From: Flaccisagitta enflata
Taxonomy: Eukaryota > Chaetognatha > Sagittoidea > Aphragmophora
Direction: 5' to 3'
Length of the DNA: 64,000 nucleotides
NCBI GenBank assembly: GCA_965153355.1
Contig: OZ231126.1
Coordinates: 102,548,001-102,612,000 of the forward strand
Shown here: piece by piece, positions 10,481 through 22,715 of the stretch
How positions within the stretch are numbered: position 1 is the stretch's first letter
Layout: the number at the start of each line of letters is the position of its first letter
The notes under the pieces: model-generated
Seen by the model: the letters and a program-made list of their open reading frames with translations, nothing else
What the model was told of the DNA's origin: nothing
Database searches by the model: none
Position numbers and translations under genes: made by a program

Positions 10481-12890
10481 GCTGTAATACTTTAAAGATC
10501 AGTCTCTGAGCCAGATCTACATGGTGTGGGGCCCCCTAACTTCATAAATTATAATTTTATTTATATTTATATACAATTTTTTTTACTATTTTTCATTTCT
10601 ATAAAAAGATTCTGCGAGTGTGGGGGCCCCCTGAGGCGCGGGGCCCTATGCTTAAGCATTTAAAGCATATATGTTGATCCGGCTCAGATCAGTCTATGCC
10701 CTTTGCATCCATCAACTCTCGAGTCACAAGCAACCACATTGGCTTCTATTAACACAGATAGAGAACTGACATTCATTACTTGTTTTAAGAAGAGAATTTT
10801 AAGATGACTGTAGAGAAATTATTAACTCGCTAGGAGTCAATTTATAGTATGTGATGATTATCATCATAAGCCAATTTCAGAGGATATTATTATTTTGAAT
10901 GAAGCAAAATCAATGCCACTGAAATTGTAGTCAAACTACAAAATAGGCCTTTTGCCAGTTCAAATATCGGTGGACCCTATTTGCTGATAGAAGTAACTAT
11001 TATCAGTTTCCATAGGGATGAATCACTGCATTTGTGAGACAGGTGTGTGGAAGTTTATTAAATGGTTATCTCAAAGCAACAATATGCTAATGAGATTATC
11101 AGATAGCCTTGGCTACACTGGGACTATACAACAGGGAAAGTTGCTTGATTTGATTTGCATATTGTAGCATGCTTTATTTCCTGGAATGTCAAGAATGTTT
11201 AAACCTTGCTTCACTGGTATTTCATTTAAGGTCATGCGGAATTGGCATCAAATGTTGGTAGTGTAGAATCTCATTAACAAAATGACTGATCTTATCACAG
11301 GGTAGTGTTTATCATTTTCAAGATTGACCTTAGATTTGACATCAAAGGTTTTTATTTATCATCAAAAAGTGAAAAATTTTGGTAACTTTCTTCAACTCTT
11401 TCAATTGTTTACAAAATATCCTAACAAGGAGCATTTTAACAATAGGGGAATTGTTATCATGAAAGAAAAAAATAGTTCCTGGTAAGTGCCTGGTTGTTCT
11501 TATGATAATGCTATGAGAAACTTGAATTTTTTTACCAATTTTATCCATGTTGCAAAAACCAACCAAAATTTTGTAAAGTGCCTGGTTGTTCTTATGATCT
11601 TAATTACCCCAAGTAGCCCTAGAAATGATTAATCATCATCTTTCCAAATTTTGCATTTTTTTGTTTTAATGGTAAAGTTTTCAGTGTAAAGATGGTATTT
11701 ACTAGGATACCGTCTAATTTCAAGCAATGATTTGCACGGCCAAAAAGGTCAAAATATGCACCAAAGGTAAGTGGCCATTGGATGGATGGATGCATGAACA
11801 GAACAATGGATGGATAGAACCGCTTGTAGGCAGGCATAAGCTTGTTTAGTAAGATTTCAACAATATGCTAATAAGATTTGGAATGAGCTGCTGCCAAGTT
11901 TCCTTCCTCTGTTTGAAAGTAGTCTCAATATCATTAGCATAATGCAGTTATGACAATTTCCAAAACTTTTGATGAATGCATATCATCTTCTCATTATCTT
12001 TTCATTTATTGGATTTCACGAAAAAAACCTTTCATAAAATGATTTTCAGGAAATTAGGGTTAGTGCTACAAAACAACCAAGTGACAATTTAGTGATTGTA
12101 ATGAAAAAGTGAAAAAAATCTTCTTGAAGGATATAAATTTCTATTAAGCAAAAAGATTCTTGATTGCTCATGTAAGTAAAAACAGTACTGTGGGGTGGTA
12201 GCATTTGCTCCAATAAAAATACATTTCTTGGTGTACAATTTGACAAGAGGTTGCCATGAAAACAAAACACCATTATGTCACTCATTCAGGCAAAGTTTGA
12301 AGAGAGCAAATCTTTGCAATTTTTACTCTCTACTTTGTTCTTTTGTTTTTGACTCCTAGTTACGATGCCAAACTGTAGATGGCATCAAGCAACAAAGAAA
12401 ATTGGGATGAAGTTGCCCTGCTGCTGTCCCTGCAGCTTTTTACCAAATAAGGAAAATTCCTGATGCTGATCAGATGATTTCAGTGTCCTTTGTTTTTTCT
12501 CTTGTAAAGAGAAGAGATAGAGATAAAGAAAGACAAGTATTGGCCCTCTTTAGTGTGATTCAGTTAAAAAAGAGCAATGTTTATTTTCGTTGTTTATAGA
12601 GATGTTAGAGTAAAAACATACATGTTTGTCATCCCAGATTGAAGAGGAGTGCAAGAGCTTTCCTCTGATCTATAGAACATGCACTTTTTCAACTTTTTTA
12701 CATATTTTTTGATGGTTTTCTCAATTTCTCATTTGCCAATGTTTGTTTGTTTATTTTCACTAGTAAACATTCACCCCAGACCTTGGGTCATTTAATTTAG
12801 ACTCTATGAAACAGGATCTAAGCACAGAAAAAAACCACATGTTTCTAGCTGTAACCATTGCATTTGCCCTTTTTTATGTAAGACCCGTTA
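10481..12890. other. Long stretch without recognisable gene
   Basis: AT-rich single-copy-looking sequence with short ORFs only. The motif AATATGCTAATGAGAT recurs (about 11085 and 11863). I find no exon with good splice sites. Confidence 0.4.
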
Positions 12891-12892
12891 CC

Positions 12893-13304
12893 ATAAAGCA
12901 CCCTTAAGTACGGTACACTACCCAATATTACCTTAAGTCCCTGGGGTACCCTATAGTAACTTGAAGTGCCATTAAGTACTCTAGAGTACCCTAAAGTACC
13001 TTAAAGTACCTCTAAAATGAAGATTTTAGTTCTGTTTCAAAAATGTTACGTGGCGGACTTAAATGATGCAAATTACAAAAATAACTTAAGGGGTGACTTA
13101 AGTGACCTTAAATGACTGAAATTAATTCTAAATACCTTGAATTACCCTAAAGTACCCTTAAGTACCCTTAAGTACCCTTAAGTACCCTAAACTACCTTTA
13201 AAATGAAGATTGGAGCCATATTTCAAAAAAGTTACGTGACCGACCGACAGACCGACAGACCGACCGACACAGCGGCTTCTAGAGTCGCGTTCACGCGACT
13301 AAAA
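12893..13304 (-). mobile_element. HINE-like element end with a CCCTTAAGTA array
   Basis: An array of TACCCTTAAG-type units (about 12895-13200) leads into GACCGACCGACAGACC and then AGTCGCGTTCACGCGACTAA. It is the satellite-bearing arrangement of the family in reverse orientation, with an imperfect palindrome at the end. Confidence 0.75.
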
Positions 13305-13444
13305 ATGTCAGGTACCTTAGTTTTGCCTGCTTCAAAACGCTCTCACAGATAAGCAGCTATGCTCACTGACACATTTTCTTGTATCTGCTTGCTTAAACAT
13401 GTATCAAAATAGTTAGTCATTTATTGCATTTAAAATCATAATGA

Positions 13445-13830
13445 ATTGAGCTAAATGAGCTAATTGAGCTAAAATGCTTGAAAACACCCTCACAGATGAG
13501 CAGCTATGCTCAAAAACATGTTTTCTTGTATTTGCATGCTCAAATAAATATAGATACACTCATTCATTAATCCTACTAAAAACATAATAAATCAAAAAAA
13601 AAAATTCAATTTGAATTTTTCTTAAATATATCTTTAAAAAATCAAAATGTGAAAAATATTTGTTGTAGAGCATTCTGCTTGGCGCCAAATGAAAGAGAAT
13701 TATCAAATTTACTTACCTTATCAATTTCATTCCGAAACATTTATATAAGAAAATGAAAACCATGTGTCTCTGGAATTTGTCTAAAAGTCAAAGACTGACT
13801 TAAACTTTTTTGCTGATTAGAGGCAAGAAT
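13445..13830. repeat. Local direct duplication, copy 1
   Basis: The stretch with CACAGATGAGCAGCTATGCT, ATTCAATTTGAATTTTT and ATATTTGTTGTAGAGCATT is repeated at 14563-14820. Its continuation (AAAATGAAAACCATGT, GACTGACTT) reappears at 15052-15110. A third, partial copy begins near 13330. Confidence 0.75.
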
Positions 13831-13984
13831 TGAGAATTATGTTTTGTCTACTAACTGATTGAGTCAGTTTTATTACATGAAAATGTTCTTCATGACTATT
13901 GCTTCAGTCAGCTATAAAGCTGTAGGACTGATGGCGCATAATTCATAATAAAATTGGTTTGTCACCTAAAAATATTCTGTAGGA

Positions 13985-14195
13985 TTATTGCTACAGTGAG
14001 CTGTAAAGCTGTAGGACTGATGGTGCACAACCCATTAAGCAGTAGGACAAATGACACCTAGGACTATTGACTTGTAGGATTACTGGGTAGTAGGACTGTT
14101 GAAACGTAGGACTACTGCATAGTAGGACTATTGAAACGTAGGACTGTTGAGGCGTAGGATTAACAAGCGTAGGACTAGAGGACCCTCCCCAAGAG
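13985..14195. repeat. GTAGGACTATTG array ending GGACCCTCCCC
   Basis: Irregular copies of GTAGGACT(A/G)TTGAAAC. The array ends in GTAGGACTAGAGGACCCTCC, almost the same terminus as the array at 47560-48550. Confidence 0.8.
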
Positions 14196-14224
14196 GGCAA
14201 CAGTCGCGTGCGTCCGGAAATGAC

Positions 14225-14556
14225 AAACAAAAGAGCAAAAACATGTCATAATGTTAAAAAACGTAAAAAAATGTTAATAAATGTTAAAAAATGTTGAGAA
14301 ATGTTAAAAAATGTTAAGAAATGTTAAAAAATGATAAAAGATATAAAAAAATACTAAAAAATGTTAAAAAATGTTAAAAAAAGTAAAAGGGTAAAAAATG
14401 TTAAAGAATGTTAAAAAATGTTAAAAAATGTTAAGAAATGTTAAAAAATGTTATTAAATATTAAAAACGTTCAAAATTTAAAAATGTGACCAACGGACGG
14501 ACCAACGGACGGACCGACCGACCAACAGAGCAAGGTGTAGAGTCGCACGCGACTAA
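14225..14556 (-). mobile_element. HINE-like element with an ATGTTAAAAA array
   Basis: About 20 copies of ATGTTAAAAA occupy most of the element. They run into GACCAACGGACGGACC and the end GAGTCGCACGCGACTAA. The palindrome is shortened compared with the best copies. Confidence 0.75.
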
Positions 14557-14562
14557 AAAAAC

Positions 14563-14820
14563 AGAGCTAAATGAGCTAGACTGCTCAAAACTCACAGATG
14601 AGCAGCTATGCTCATAAACATGTTTTCTGTATTTGCATACCAAACAAAGTAATAATTTTTTATTGATCCTACTAAAAATCATAAAAATAAAAAAAAGATT
14701 CAATTTGAATTTTTTGTAAATAAATTAAAACTATTGGCAAAAAATATTTGTTGTAAAGCATTTTGCTTGGTGCCAAATAAAAGAGAATTGTCAACATTAC
14801 TTAGCCTATCAATTTTGTTT
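14563..14820. repeat. Local direct duplication, copy 2
   Basis: Diverged copy of 13445-13735. It begins directly behind the HINE-like end at 14556. Confidence 0.75.
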
Positions 14821-14894
14821 GAGGGGTCATTTGGTCAATTATAGCCAAACTTTGTCGCAGATGACTTACAAACTCTCTTTGTCCATTAAGTTGT

Positions 14895-15045
14895 CTGGTT
14901 GTTGGTTTGTTGGTCCGTACACTTTACTCTTTTTATGATTTTATTTTACTGACCTCACTTGCCTTGCCCAAATGTGGTCTGGTGACCTCAAAAATGGCCC
15001 CTACCCACCCTAACACGACTTCAGTAGTCTGTATCCAGCCTTACA
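14895..15045 (+). mobile_element. HINE-like element lacking its palindrome
   Basis: Contains GGTCCGTACACTTTACT, CAAATGTGGTCTGGTGACC and CCCCTACCCACCC, then ends GTATCCAGCCTT. It lies between two blocks that are contiguous in duplication copy 1. Confidence 0.7.
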
Positions 15046-15453
15046 CCATGGAAAATGAAAACCATGTTTCTCTCAAATATGTCAAAAAGTCGAAGACTGA
15101 CTTTGACTTTTTTCCTGATGAAACTCGCATGTGCACACATGTTGAAACTTGAGACCCCCTTCTGTATGTTCAAAGTTGAGAGGATTTTTAGCAATTTCTA
15201 TAGATTGTGTTTCTTGATTTTCATCACTTTTTTCAATGTTTTCTGATTGTCTGACATTTGTTCTGGTTGCTTAACAACAAGTAGGCACCAGTAACGCTAT
15301 GTATATCAAACTCATTTTTTGCCTGAGGAAAAGCAATTTTTCGACAATAAATTTCACTAACTTGACAAGTTACATCTCTGTTTACTACCTTCAGAACATT
15401 ATAGCATTCGGGTCAACTGATTAGCGTACACAGAATGGTAAGAATCAAAAAAG

Positions 15454-15656
15454 CAAGGCCAACACCTATAAGTCACATGCAAGACTTACAGGTTGACTTA
15501 GAATGACATAGAATGACTTGTTATACCCTAAAATGACTTGAATTGACTTAAAGAAATAAAATTGATAAAAAAAATTAAAGTGTGACAGACTGACAGACCG
15601 ACCAACCAACGGACAGATGGACAAAGTGGGGTGTAGAGTTGCACGCATGCAACTAA
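15454..15656 (-). mobile_element. HINE-like element, TTATAGG-type end
   Basis: Starts CAAGGCCAACACCTATAAGT, has a short GACTTAGAATGACATAGAAT array and a GACAGACCGACC microsatellite, and ends GTTGCACGCATGCAACTAA. It is the short form of the type that reaches 1.5-1.75 kb at 30.7 and 52.1 kb. Confidence 0.8.
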
Positions 15657-16215
15657 AAACTATAATATTAAAACAAAATCATCTTTCAACGATGGTACTC
15701 CCAGTTCTGCTGATTCCACTTTAATCTCATTCTATTTTTGTCGGACAGACCCTCTTATAGAGATGCGAGGAAGCATCTAAAAAGTGATGTTGAAATCTGG
15801 GCTGTCTCATTCTTTGTCGGGCACGCTAAAATAGTGAGGAGCGTGCACGCTCAACAGAATCACTAATCACAAAAACTAGGCCTGATCAATGGGCCTAAAG
15901 ATTTTTTTCATTCTTCATGTATCTAAGGGAAGAATGGTATCTTAGTCAATACTTTTCCATCCAGTTGATTTTGAGTAGAAGAATGGGTTGTAAATCCTCA
16001 TGTTTCAAGCAAACTACCCTCAAAAAGATTTTTGTTCATTCTTGGTGGACAGGGTTATCTTGGAAATTTCCTTTGTGGCATACCTGAGCAAACTAAACAA
16101 CGCCAATGATAATGTCAATGACAACATCTATAACTAAGAAGGTTCCCGGCAATGGCTCGTCTCCTAGGGTCCTGCTCTACTGACCAAACAAACACACTCA
16201 TACACACATGCACAT

Positions 16216-16216
<1 letters not shown>

Positions 16217-16285
<69 letters not shown>
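16217..16285. repeat. (CA)n microsatellite
   Basis: Perfect CA run of about 68 bp, followed by TTG/AAC triplet runs to 16375. Confidence 0.97.
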
Positions 16286-16287
<2 letters not shown>

Positions 16288-16384
16288 TTTTTGTTGTTGT
16301 TGTCGGTTCTTATGTGTCTCTTTAAAAACATGAGCAATGGCAACAACAACAACAACAATAACAACAACAACTTATTCCGGCTTA

Positions 16385-18355
16385 TTTCATGAATGTTTCT
16401 GCTCATTCAGATATTTTTCATGGAGGTTCCTTATTCCCTTGTGTTTCATACATGTTTTTGTTTATCCCTGCTTGTTTCATGAATGTTCCGGCATATTCCC
16501 ACATGTTTCTTGCATGTTCCTGCTAATTCCTGCTCCTTCCATGCATGTTTCTGCTAATTCTTGCATATTTCATAAATAATCCTGTTCATTCCTGTTAGTT
16601 TCATGCATATTCTTGTAAATTCCTGCATGTTTCATGCATGTTTGTGCTTACCCATCCTTGATTAATACTGGTTCCTGATAATTGCCCATGGTTCATGCCT
16701 GTTCCTTTTCATTCCTGCATGTTTCATGCATGTGCTGGCTTGTTTGTGATCATTTTATGAATGTTCCTGCTAATTCCTGCTGATTCTTGCATGATTCAGG
16801 CAGGTTCCTGCTCATGCCTGCTTGATTCATGTATGTTCCCACTAATTTTTGCATATTTCATGCATGTTCCTGTTCATTCCTACTTGTTTTATGTATGTTC
16901 CTGCTAATTCCTGTATGTTTTATTCATGTTCCTGTCTATTCTGTCTTATTTCATGTAGGTTCCTCTTACTTCATGCAAGTCTTATGCATGATCCTACTCA
17001 TTCCTGTTTATTTCATGCATGTTCTTGCTTATTCCCTTATATTTCATGCTTATTTCTGCTAATTCCTGCATATCAAATACATGTTCCTGCTAATTCCTGC
17101 CTGTTTCATGCATATTCCTGCTGGTTTCATGCATGTTCCTGCTAATTCCTAGATGTTTCATGCATGTTCCTGCTAATTAATGTATGTTTTATGCATATTC
17201 CTGCTAATTCCTGAAAATTTCATGCATGTTCCTGCTAATTCCTGCTTATTTCATGCATGTTCCTCCTAATTCCTGCTTGTTTCATGCATATTCCTGCTTA
17301 TTCCTGGATGTTTCATGCATGTTCCTGCAAATTCCTGGATGTTTCATGCATGTTCCTGCTAATTCCTGCATGTTTCATGCATGTTCCTGCTAATTCCTGC
17401 TTGTTTCATACATGTTCCTGCTAATTCCTGGATGTTTCATGCATGTTCCTGCTAATTCCTGCTTGTTTCATGCATGTTCCTGCTAATTCCTACTTGTTTC
17501 ATGCATATTCCTGCTTATTCCTGGATGTTTCATACAGGTTCCTGCTAATTCCTGGATGTTTCATGCATGTTCCTGCTAATTCTTGCTTGTTTCATGCATG
17601 TTCCTGCTAATTCCTGTATGTTTCATGCATGTTCCTGCTTATTCCTGCTTGTTTCATGCATGTTCCTGCTAATTCCTACTTGTTTCATGCATATTCCTGC
17701 TTATTCCTGCTTGTTTCATGCATGTTCCTGCTAATTCCTGGATGTTTCATGCATGTTCCTGCTAATTTCTGCTTGTTTCATGCATGTTCCTGCTAATTCC
17801 TGCTTATTTCATGCATGTTCCTGCTAATATCTGGATGTTTCATGCATGTTCCTGCTAATTCCTGTATGTTTCATGCATGTTCCTGCTAATTCCTGCTTGT
17901 TTCATGCATATTCCTGCTTATTCCTGGATGTTTCATGCATGTTCCTGCAAATTCCTAGATGTTTCATGCATGTTCCTGCTAATTCCTGCATGTTTCATGC
18001 ATGTTCCTGCTAATTCCTGCTTGTTTCATGCATGTTCCTGCTAATTCCTGGTTGTTTCATGCATGTTCCTGCTAATTCCTGATTGTTTCATGTATGTTCC
18101 TGTTCATTTCTGCCAGTTTCATTCATGTTCCTGCTAATTTGTACATGTTTCATATATGTTCCTGTTGATTCATGCATTTCTTGTGAATGTTCCTGCTAAT
18201 TCCTGAATGTTCTATACATGTTTCCATTATTCCTGCAACAATTTATGCATGTTCCTGCTTATTCCCTTTTGTTTCATAAATGTTCCTGCTAATTTATGCA
18301 GATTTTAAGTATGTTCCTGCTAATTCCTGCATGTTTCATGCATGTTCCTGTTCAT
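16385..18355. repeat. 31-bp minisatellite, ~2 kb
   Basis: About 60 copies of a 31-bp unit with TGTTTCATGCATGTTCCTGC and TAATTCCTGCT. The centre (17080-18080) is homogeneous and both edges are diverged. Thirty-one is not a multiple of three, so the Cys/Phe/Leu-rich ORFs here are artefacts. Confidence 0.95.
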
Positions 18356-18464
18356 TCGCAAATACAAGTAGGAATAAGCAGGAACTTGTAAAAAACAAAA
18401 AGCAGTAAGCAGGAATGTGCAAGGAATCAACAAGTTCATATGAAAAATTCATATAAATTCCCAG

Positions 18465-18532
18465 GAATTATGAGAAATTACAAAAAAATTCCCGGGAATT
18501 CCCGGGAATTACAAAGAAAATTCCCGGGAATT
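18465..18532. repeat. Clustered AATTCCCGGGAATT palindromes
   Basis: Three close copies of the perfect 12-14 bp palindrome AATTCCCGGGAATT and one CCCAGGAATT variant. Function unknown. Confidence 0.8.
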
Positions 18533-18659
18533 AGTGTCACATAATACAAAGGGATAATTGCGTTGTGGACTGTCCCCCTGCATTCTAGCCCTCGCCCAGC
18601 CGCACTCGACTAAAATTGTTGGCTATCACATCATGTTTTCAATGATTACAAATTGTATT

Positions 18660-18770
18660 TTTAGTTGCGTGCTATGCGACTCGCTTAATCTTTAAAGCTC
18701 TTTGCTGTTTTGGATTCGCTGCTCCTGCCCACCTGCACGTGGCTTGGGTAGCCTTGTATCAGGACTGGTT
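18660..18770 (+). mobile_element. Degenerate HINE-like element
   Basis: TTTAGTTGCGTGCTATGCGA, then CTCCTGCCCACCTGCACGTG and GGGTAGCCTTGTATC. The microsatellite segment has been lost. Confidence 0.7.
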
Positions 18771-19410
18771 TGGATCAAGTTGTATTCATACATGAGAAAT
18801 GTGTGGCGCATAGCGAAATATATTTCATCTCTGATTTGCCTTTTGAGACCATGCGCGTCTATCTCTGTCTCTCTGTTTGACTTGGGTGCTTCACATAGCA
18901 AAAGATGGCCATTCCTTTTCATCCCCTTTACCTTATCTGGAGTGGCCAATTTTAACACCTTTACCATTTTTCTTTTATAAAAAATCATTCATATCCTGTT
19001 TTTTAGAAAATTATTTTTGAGAACCTAATTTGCATAATGCAGTCAGATAGAACAATATGTTGACATTGTTTGAATTAACTTTTACAAATTTTTACTCCTT
19101 ATAGAATTGTAATTTTGCTTTTTATAAGCAATTTCATAGTTTATGTTCTCATATTGTAATTTATTTTTACAAACATCATGATGTTCTAAAACAAATATTC
19201 ATCCTTTTTGTAACAAAACGACACAGGTTTTTGCTGAATTCTGGGAAATCTGTGGGAACTTTAAGGCCAAAACAAAAATGGAGGATAAAGTAAAAAAAAA
19301 AGAAAATGATTGTCTTCATGAATTTTACTCCTCTACATAACCTAACTAGGGTGAAGGGATACTCCTAACTTTTGTTATGTGAAGCACCCAACTGTTTGAT
19401 TCTCTTTCTT

Positions 19411-19417
<7 letters not shown>

Positions 19418-19466
<49 letters not shown>
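19418..19466. repeat. (CT)n microsatellite
   Basis: CT run preceded by TTTC units. Confidence 0.95.
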
Positions 19467-19467
<1 letters not shown>

Positions 19468-19487
19468 GCGAGAGTTATACCAATTTG

Positions 19488-19612
19488 ACGGTATGTTTTC
19501 CCCCTCATGTGCTCAAAACCTATGCACCTGATCGTTTTTAATTATTTTCTTAATATAACTACCTAGAACAAAAGAGATTTGGGATCTTTGATCCATTTTA
19601 GGGACCGCGCAA
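19488..19612 (+). repeat. Partial copy related to the MITE at 58422-59006
   Basis: TATGTTTTCCCCCTCATG, CCTAGAACAA(A)AGAGA and TTTTAGGGACCGCG match 58455-58580 in the same order. The match stops where the integrase frame begins. Confidence 0.6.
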
Positions 19613-20520
19613 TCATTCCCCCATTTCACAACACAGGAATAGATGTATGTGGACCATTTCATTTACGCAATAAAGGAAGAGGAACAACAAAACAATTTGT
19701 ACTCCTCGCATGTTGCATGTCCACTAGAGCAATCACACTTGTACCACTCAGAAATATGACGTCATCCAGCCTCATAAATGCCCTGATCAAAATATTCTCT
19801 CATTTCCCATCATTAAAAAATCTATTTAGTGATAACGGAAGTAACTTCCGTGGCGCAGACAGAGAAATAAAAAATGCTATTCATGAGTGGGAACAAAAAG
19901 GCATTGATCTAGAATTAGAAAAAGTTTATCTAGTCTGGAACTTTGGGCCGGCCTATTGCGGACAGGCCGGTGGGGCGTGGGAACATCTCATCGGTCTATC
20001 CAAAAAGTTATTGAAATCAGTCATAGGGACTAAAAACGTTGACTATGACGACTTCGAGACCCTTCTTTCAGGCGCTTCTTATATGATGAATAGACAACCA
20101 CTGACGCCAGTCTCTAACGACATAAATGACAACCAAATCCTGACTCCTGCCCACTTCTTATACCCTTACCTTTTTGTTAATATGATGTATCATTTGCTCC
20201 CTCCCCAGGCCGATCCTTACGACTCGTTCAAACATGGTTGGAGATCGTCCCAATACTTAATCGATCAATTTTGGGAAGAATACAAAAACGACTACATCGC
20301 TCACCTCATCAAAAGGAACAAAGAAAACACAATCAAGATCGATGCCGGCCAGTTAGTTTTGGTCGAAATGCAGGACTCAAGCCGCGAACATTGGCCTACT
20401 GGCCGAATATTAAAGAAACTAAATAGCAGTGATGGTCACGGTAGAAGGTTCTTGATAAGACTATCCAATGGAAAGCAGGTCGATAGGCACGTTTCAAGCC
20501 TAGTAATCTTGGATACATAA
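19579..20520 (+). pseudogene. BEL/Pao retrotransposon integrase, 3' part of pol
   Basis: This open 313-residue segment is the C-terminal end of a BEL/Pao-type pol polyprotein; integrase inserts the retroelement cDNA. The core shows GIDVCGPF (catalytic Asp 22), LFSDNGSNFRGADRE (Asp 85) and AGGAWEHLIG (Glu 135), the D-D-E triad. A C-terminal module follows, with WRSSQYLIDQFWEEY (about residue 221) and GQLVLVEMQDSSREHWPTGR (about 257), as in the DUF5641-type tail of BEL integrases. It ends at a normal TAA. Gag, protease, reverse transcriptase and RNase H are absent upstream, where sequence related to the MITE at 58422-59006 lies. I see no flanking LTR pair. It is therefore a 5'-truncated copy and probably inactive, although the frame is still open. 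The first Met is not a native start. Confidence 0.9.
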
Positions 20521-20944
20521 TCTAATACCAATGTTGTTTAAGGATATCAATTAGTCTGCACACATTACAGGCCATATTATAAATTCCGAACATTTCTCGC
20601 TATTTTTCAATATATTTACCATTCCTCATTTCATAAATTGAACACATTTCCCGTTGTTCAACACCGTTCAAACATTAAGCTCATTGATACTAATCTCGTG
20701 CTTATTAATAATGCCTAATACAACTCTTTCGTTCGCCTTCCTATAACTTATTCAACTACTTAGAGATTCGTTTTCCCACAAATCGATAAGAATGTATTGA
20801 CCCGATCGTCGCCGTGCCTAAGCCTAAAACACGATCACAACTACTAACAAAGATTAGTGATTAAAATCAATAATGGATAACGGCTAAACTATTGATAGAG
20901 TAAACCAAGCCAAACCCGACAGACATACAACAAAATTATAACAA
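20521..20944. other. No gene; possible BEL 3' flank
   Basis: AT-rich sequence after the integrase stop. I cannot identify a polypurine tract or an LTR. Confidence 0.3.
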
Positions 20945-21693
20945 AATTCCCTTCTGTTTGATTTTCCGTCTAGTGATACCCACCCGGTTGGATGTAGTGC
21001 ATTTAAGAGCTGGCACGCCTCAAGGAAGTGTACTCTCACCAATCTTATATTTGATATTCATCAATGATCTAACGGATGAATTAGATCTCGATTCATTGTC
21101 TGCGACCCAATACGCTGATGATATTGGTATGTGGGTAACTGTTAAGTTAGCCAAATCTAAATTGCAAGCCGAAATAAACAAAATTGAAAAATGGTGGCTA
21201 AATCAAAACTTGTGCTCTTCACAAAATGCCCACGCCATGAGGAGGAAGTAGGAAGAGGAGGGCTCTCCATACAACTCTTTGATGATGCTCACTAAGGCAT
21301 ATAAAAGGCTAAACTCACTGTGTTCAATTTCAACGCTCACTATCAATGTTTAGTAAACATCCTAAAGCAGATATCCTTTTGAAGATTTACAACGCCACTA
21401 TAAGATCTATTTTCAAGTATGCCAGCCCTTGCATTGTAAATGCAGCTGAGACTCATCTAGAAAAACTTGTTCAAAACCAAGCCCTACGGGTGATACTAAA
21501 GACTCAAGCATATGTTGCCATTAAAGACCTACATGACTGATCTGGCCTGCTTGAAATGAAAAATCATCTCAAAGATTTTGCAAAGAAGCGGCTGCAAGCC
21601 ATGAAAGGTGTTTCTCCATTGATCAACAAGATAATGAGTGTAAAACAGTACTATCTTGCTAATATGTATATGAACAAGCATAATGGGGCATAG
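20945..21693 (+). pseudogene. LINE (Jockey/CR1-like) reverse transcriptase fragment, broken
   Basis: Encodes the C-terminal half of a non-LTR reverse transcriptase. Conserved segments are RAGTPQGSVLSPILYLIFIN, the catalytic YADD box (21111-21122), EINKIEKWWLNQ, then RLNSL, LLKIYNATIRSIFKYASP and LEKLVQNQALRVIL. The frame is interrupted by TAG near 21255, by a frameshift before 21346 and by TGA at 21538. Recognisable thumb-like sequence continues to about 21690. The endonuclease and N-terminal half are missing. An old, dead fragment just downstream of the BEL remnant. The exact clade cannot be fixed by eye. Confidence 0.85.
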
Positions 21694-22372
21694 CTACCAA
21701 ACAAAAAATGCAAACATAAAAAATTGGTGATGTATAACAACTTCATCCAATTTCTGATAGAATGGCTCAAACGGCATTGCTCTAAATTAAGTCGTTTGAA
21801 AATGACAAGCAAAACAAAATTGCTACCTCAAGTTGAAAATGGCCCAAAAAATTGCATTTTAGAATTTTTGAAATTGTGGATGACACAAGATGAACAGAAA
21901 TGGTGGTGAATTGACATTCACCACAGCATCAAGCGGTTCCCAGGTTGTCCTGGAAACAGACCAGACCTGGATCTGTGATGGAGTTAAAATGAAGAAGCTT
22001 CCAATTTGGGTGCTAAAAAGGATTGCTTTTGAGGTGTCAGAGTACATCAGAGCATCTTACCCTCAATCACTTTACATAAGCATTTTGAGGCACATGATTG
22101 CTGTAGTTTATTGCAAATGGAGGTCACACCAACTGTCAGTCATATTCTACATAGGTTAATTGTATTTTGACTGATATTCGCACTGTGATCCATCTAGCAA
22201 GATAGTACAACACATTACTGAGAACAAATTACGCTTTGATATTATTGGCACTTAAGGGGGTCAAAAACAGTTATCATTAAATGCCAAATCAATAGTACAA
22301 GCTCGATGAAATAGACACCAAATTCTGATAAAGTAGCAAGGATTGGTCATTTTGAATTATCATGATTTCTAG

Positions 22373-22538
22373 TGTTTCTTGAAGTCCCTGGACTCACCGG
22401 GTTTGTCATAAATCACATTGCATGGGGAAATCCCAACTCAAATTATCCCTCAGCTGAAGAAACCCGTTTTCTCATTGCTTGGAAAGGTAACAACATCTCA
22501 GCTGCTCTTGATACAAAAACAGTCAACCAGTTAGTGAG
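22373..22538 (+). CDS. Unrecognised internal exon candidate
   Basis: After TTTCTAG (acceptor, AG at 22371-22372) one frame stays open for 54 codons and reads like real protein: LEVPGLTGFVINHIAWGNPN, then PSAEETRFLIAWKG and NISAALDTKTVNQLV. It ends either at a donor AG|GTAACC (after 22538), at an inner donor AAAG|GTAACA (after 22496), or at the TAA at 22540. The other two frames are closed within it. I do not recognise the family, and no neighbouring exon could be joined with confidence. It is too short and Met-less to appear in a simple ORF list. It could be a relic of an inserted gene. Confidence 0.4.
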
Positions 22539-22649
22539 GTAACCTTCCGATACCGATCATAATTTCCTGATTAGCTGTTTGTAACTTTAAAACGATGCTA
22601 TTGGCTGCCACAATTCCCCACATTTAACGTAACTACTTGTGATTCTCAC

Positions 22650-22715
22650 AAACATATGATATGCCAGCCAATGAGCGATCATGTCATTTTGCAATAGCCA
22701 ATCACAGCTCTGGGT
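22650..22715 (+). promoter_or_regulatory. Two CCAAT boxes
   Basis: GCCAGCCAATGAGCGATC and ATAGCCAATCACAGC lie 36 bp apart. The spacing resembles CCAAT promoters, but no downstream gene is clear; only the (AAC)n ORF follows. Confidence 0.3.

Noticed and set aside
16829-17145. Cys/Phe-rich ORFs suggesting membrane or cysteine-rich proteins
   Set aside because: Products of the 31-bp minisatellite.
18692-18988. Overlapping ORFs of 98 and 92 residues on opposite strands
   Set aside because: They overlap a HINE-like copy and have no splice or family support.
20238-20426. 62-residue ORF inside the BEL integrase
   Set aside because: Shadow frame of the integrase reading frame.
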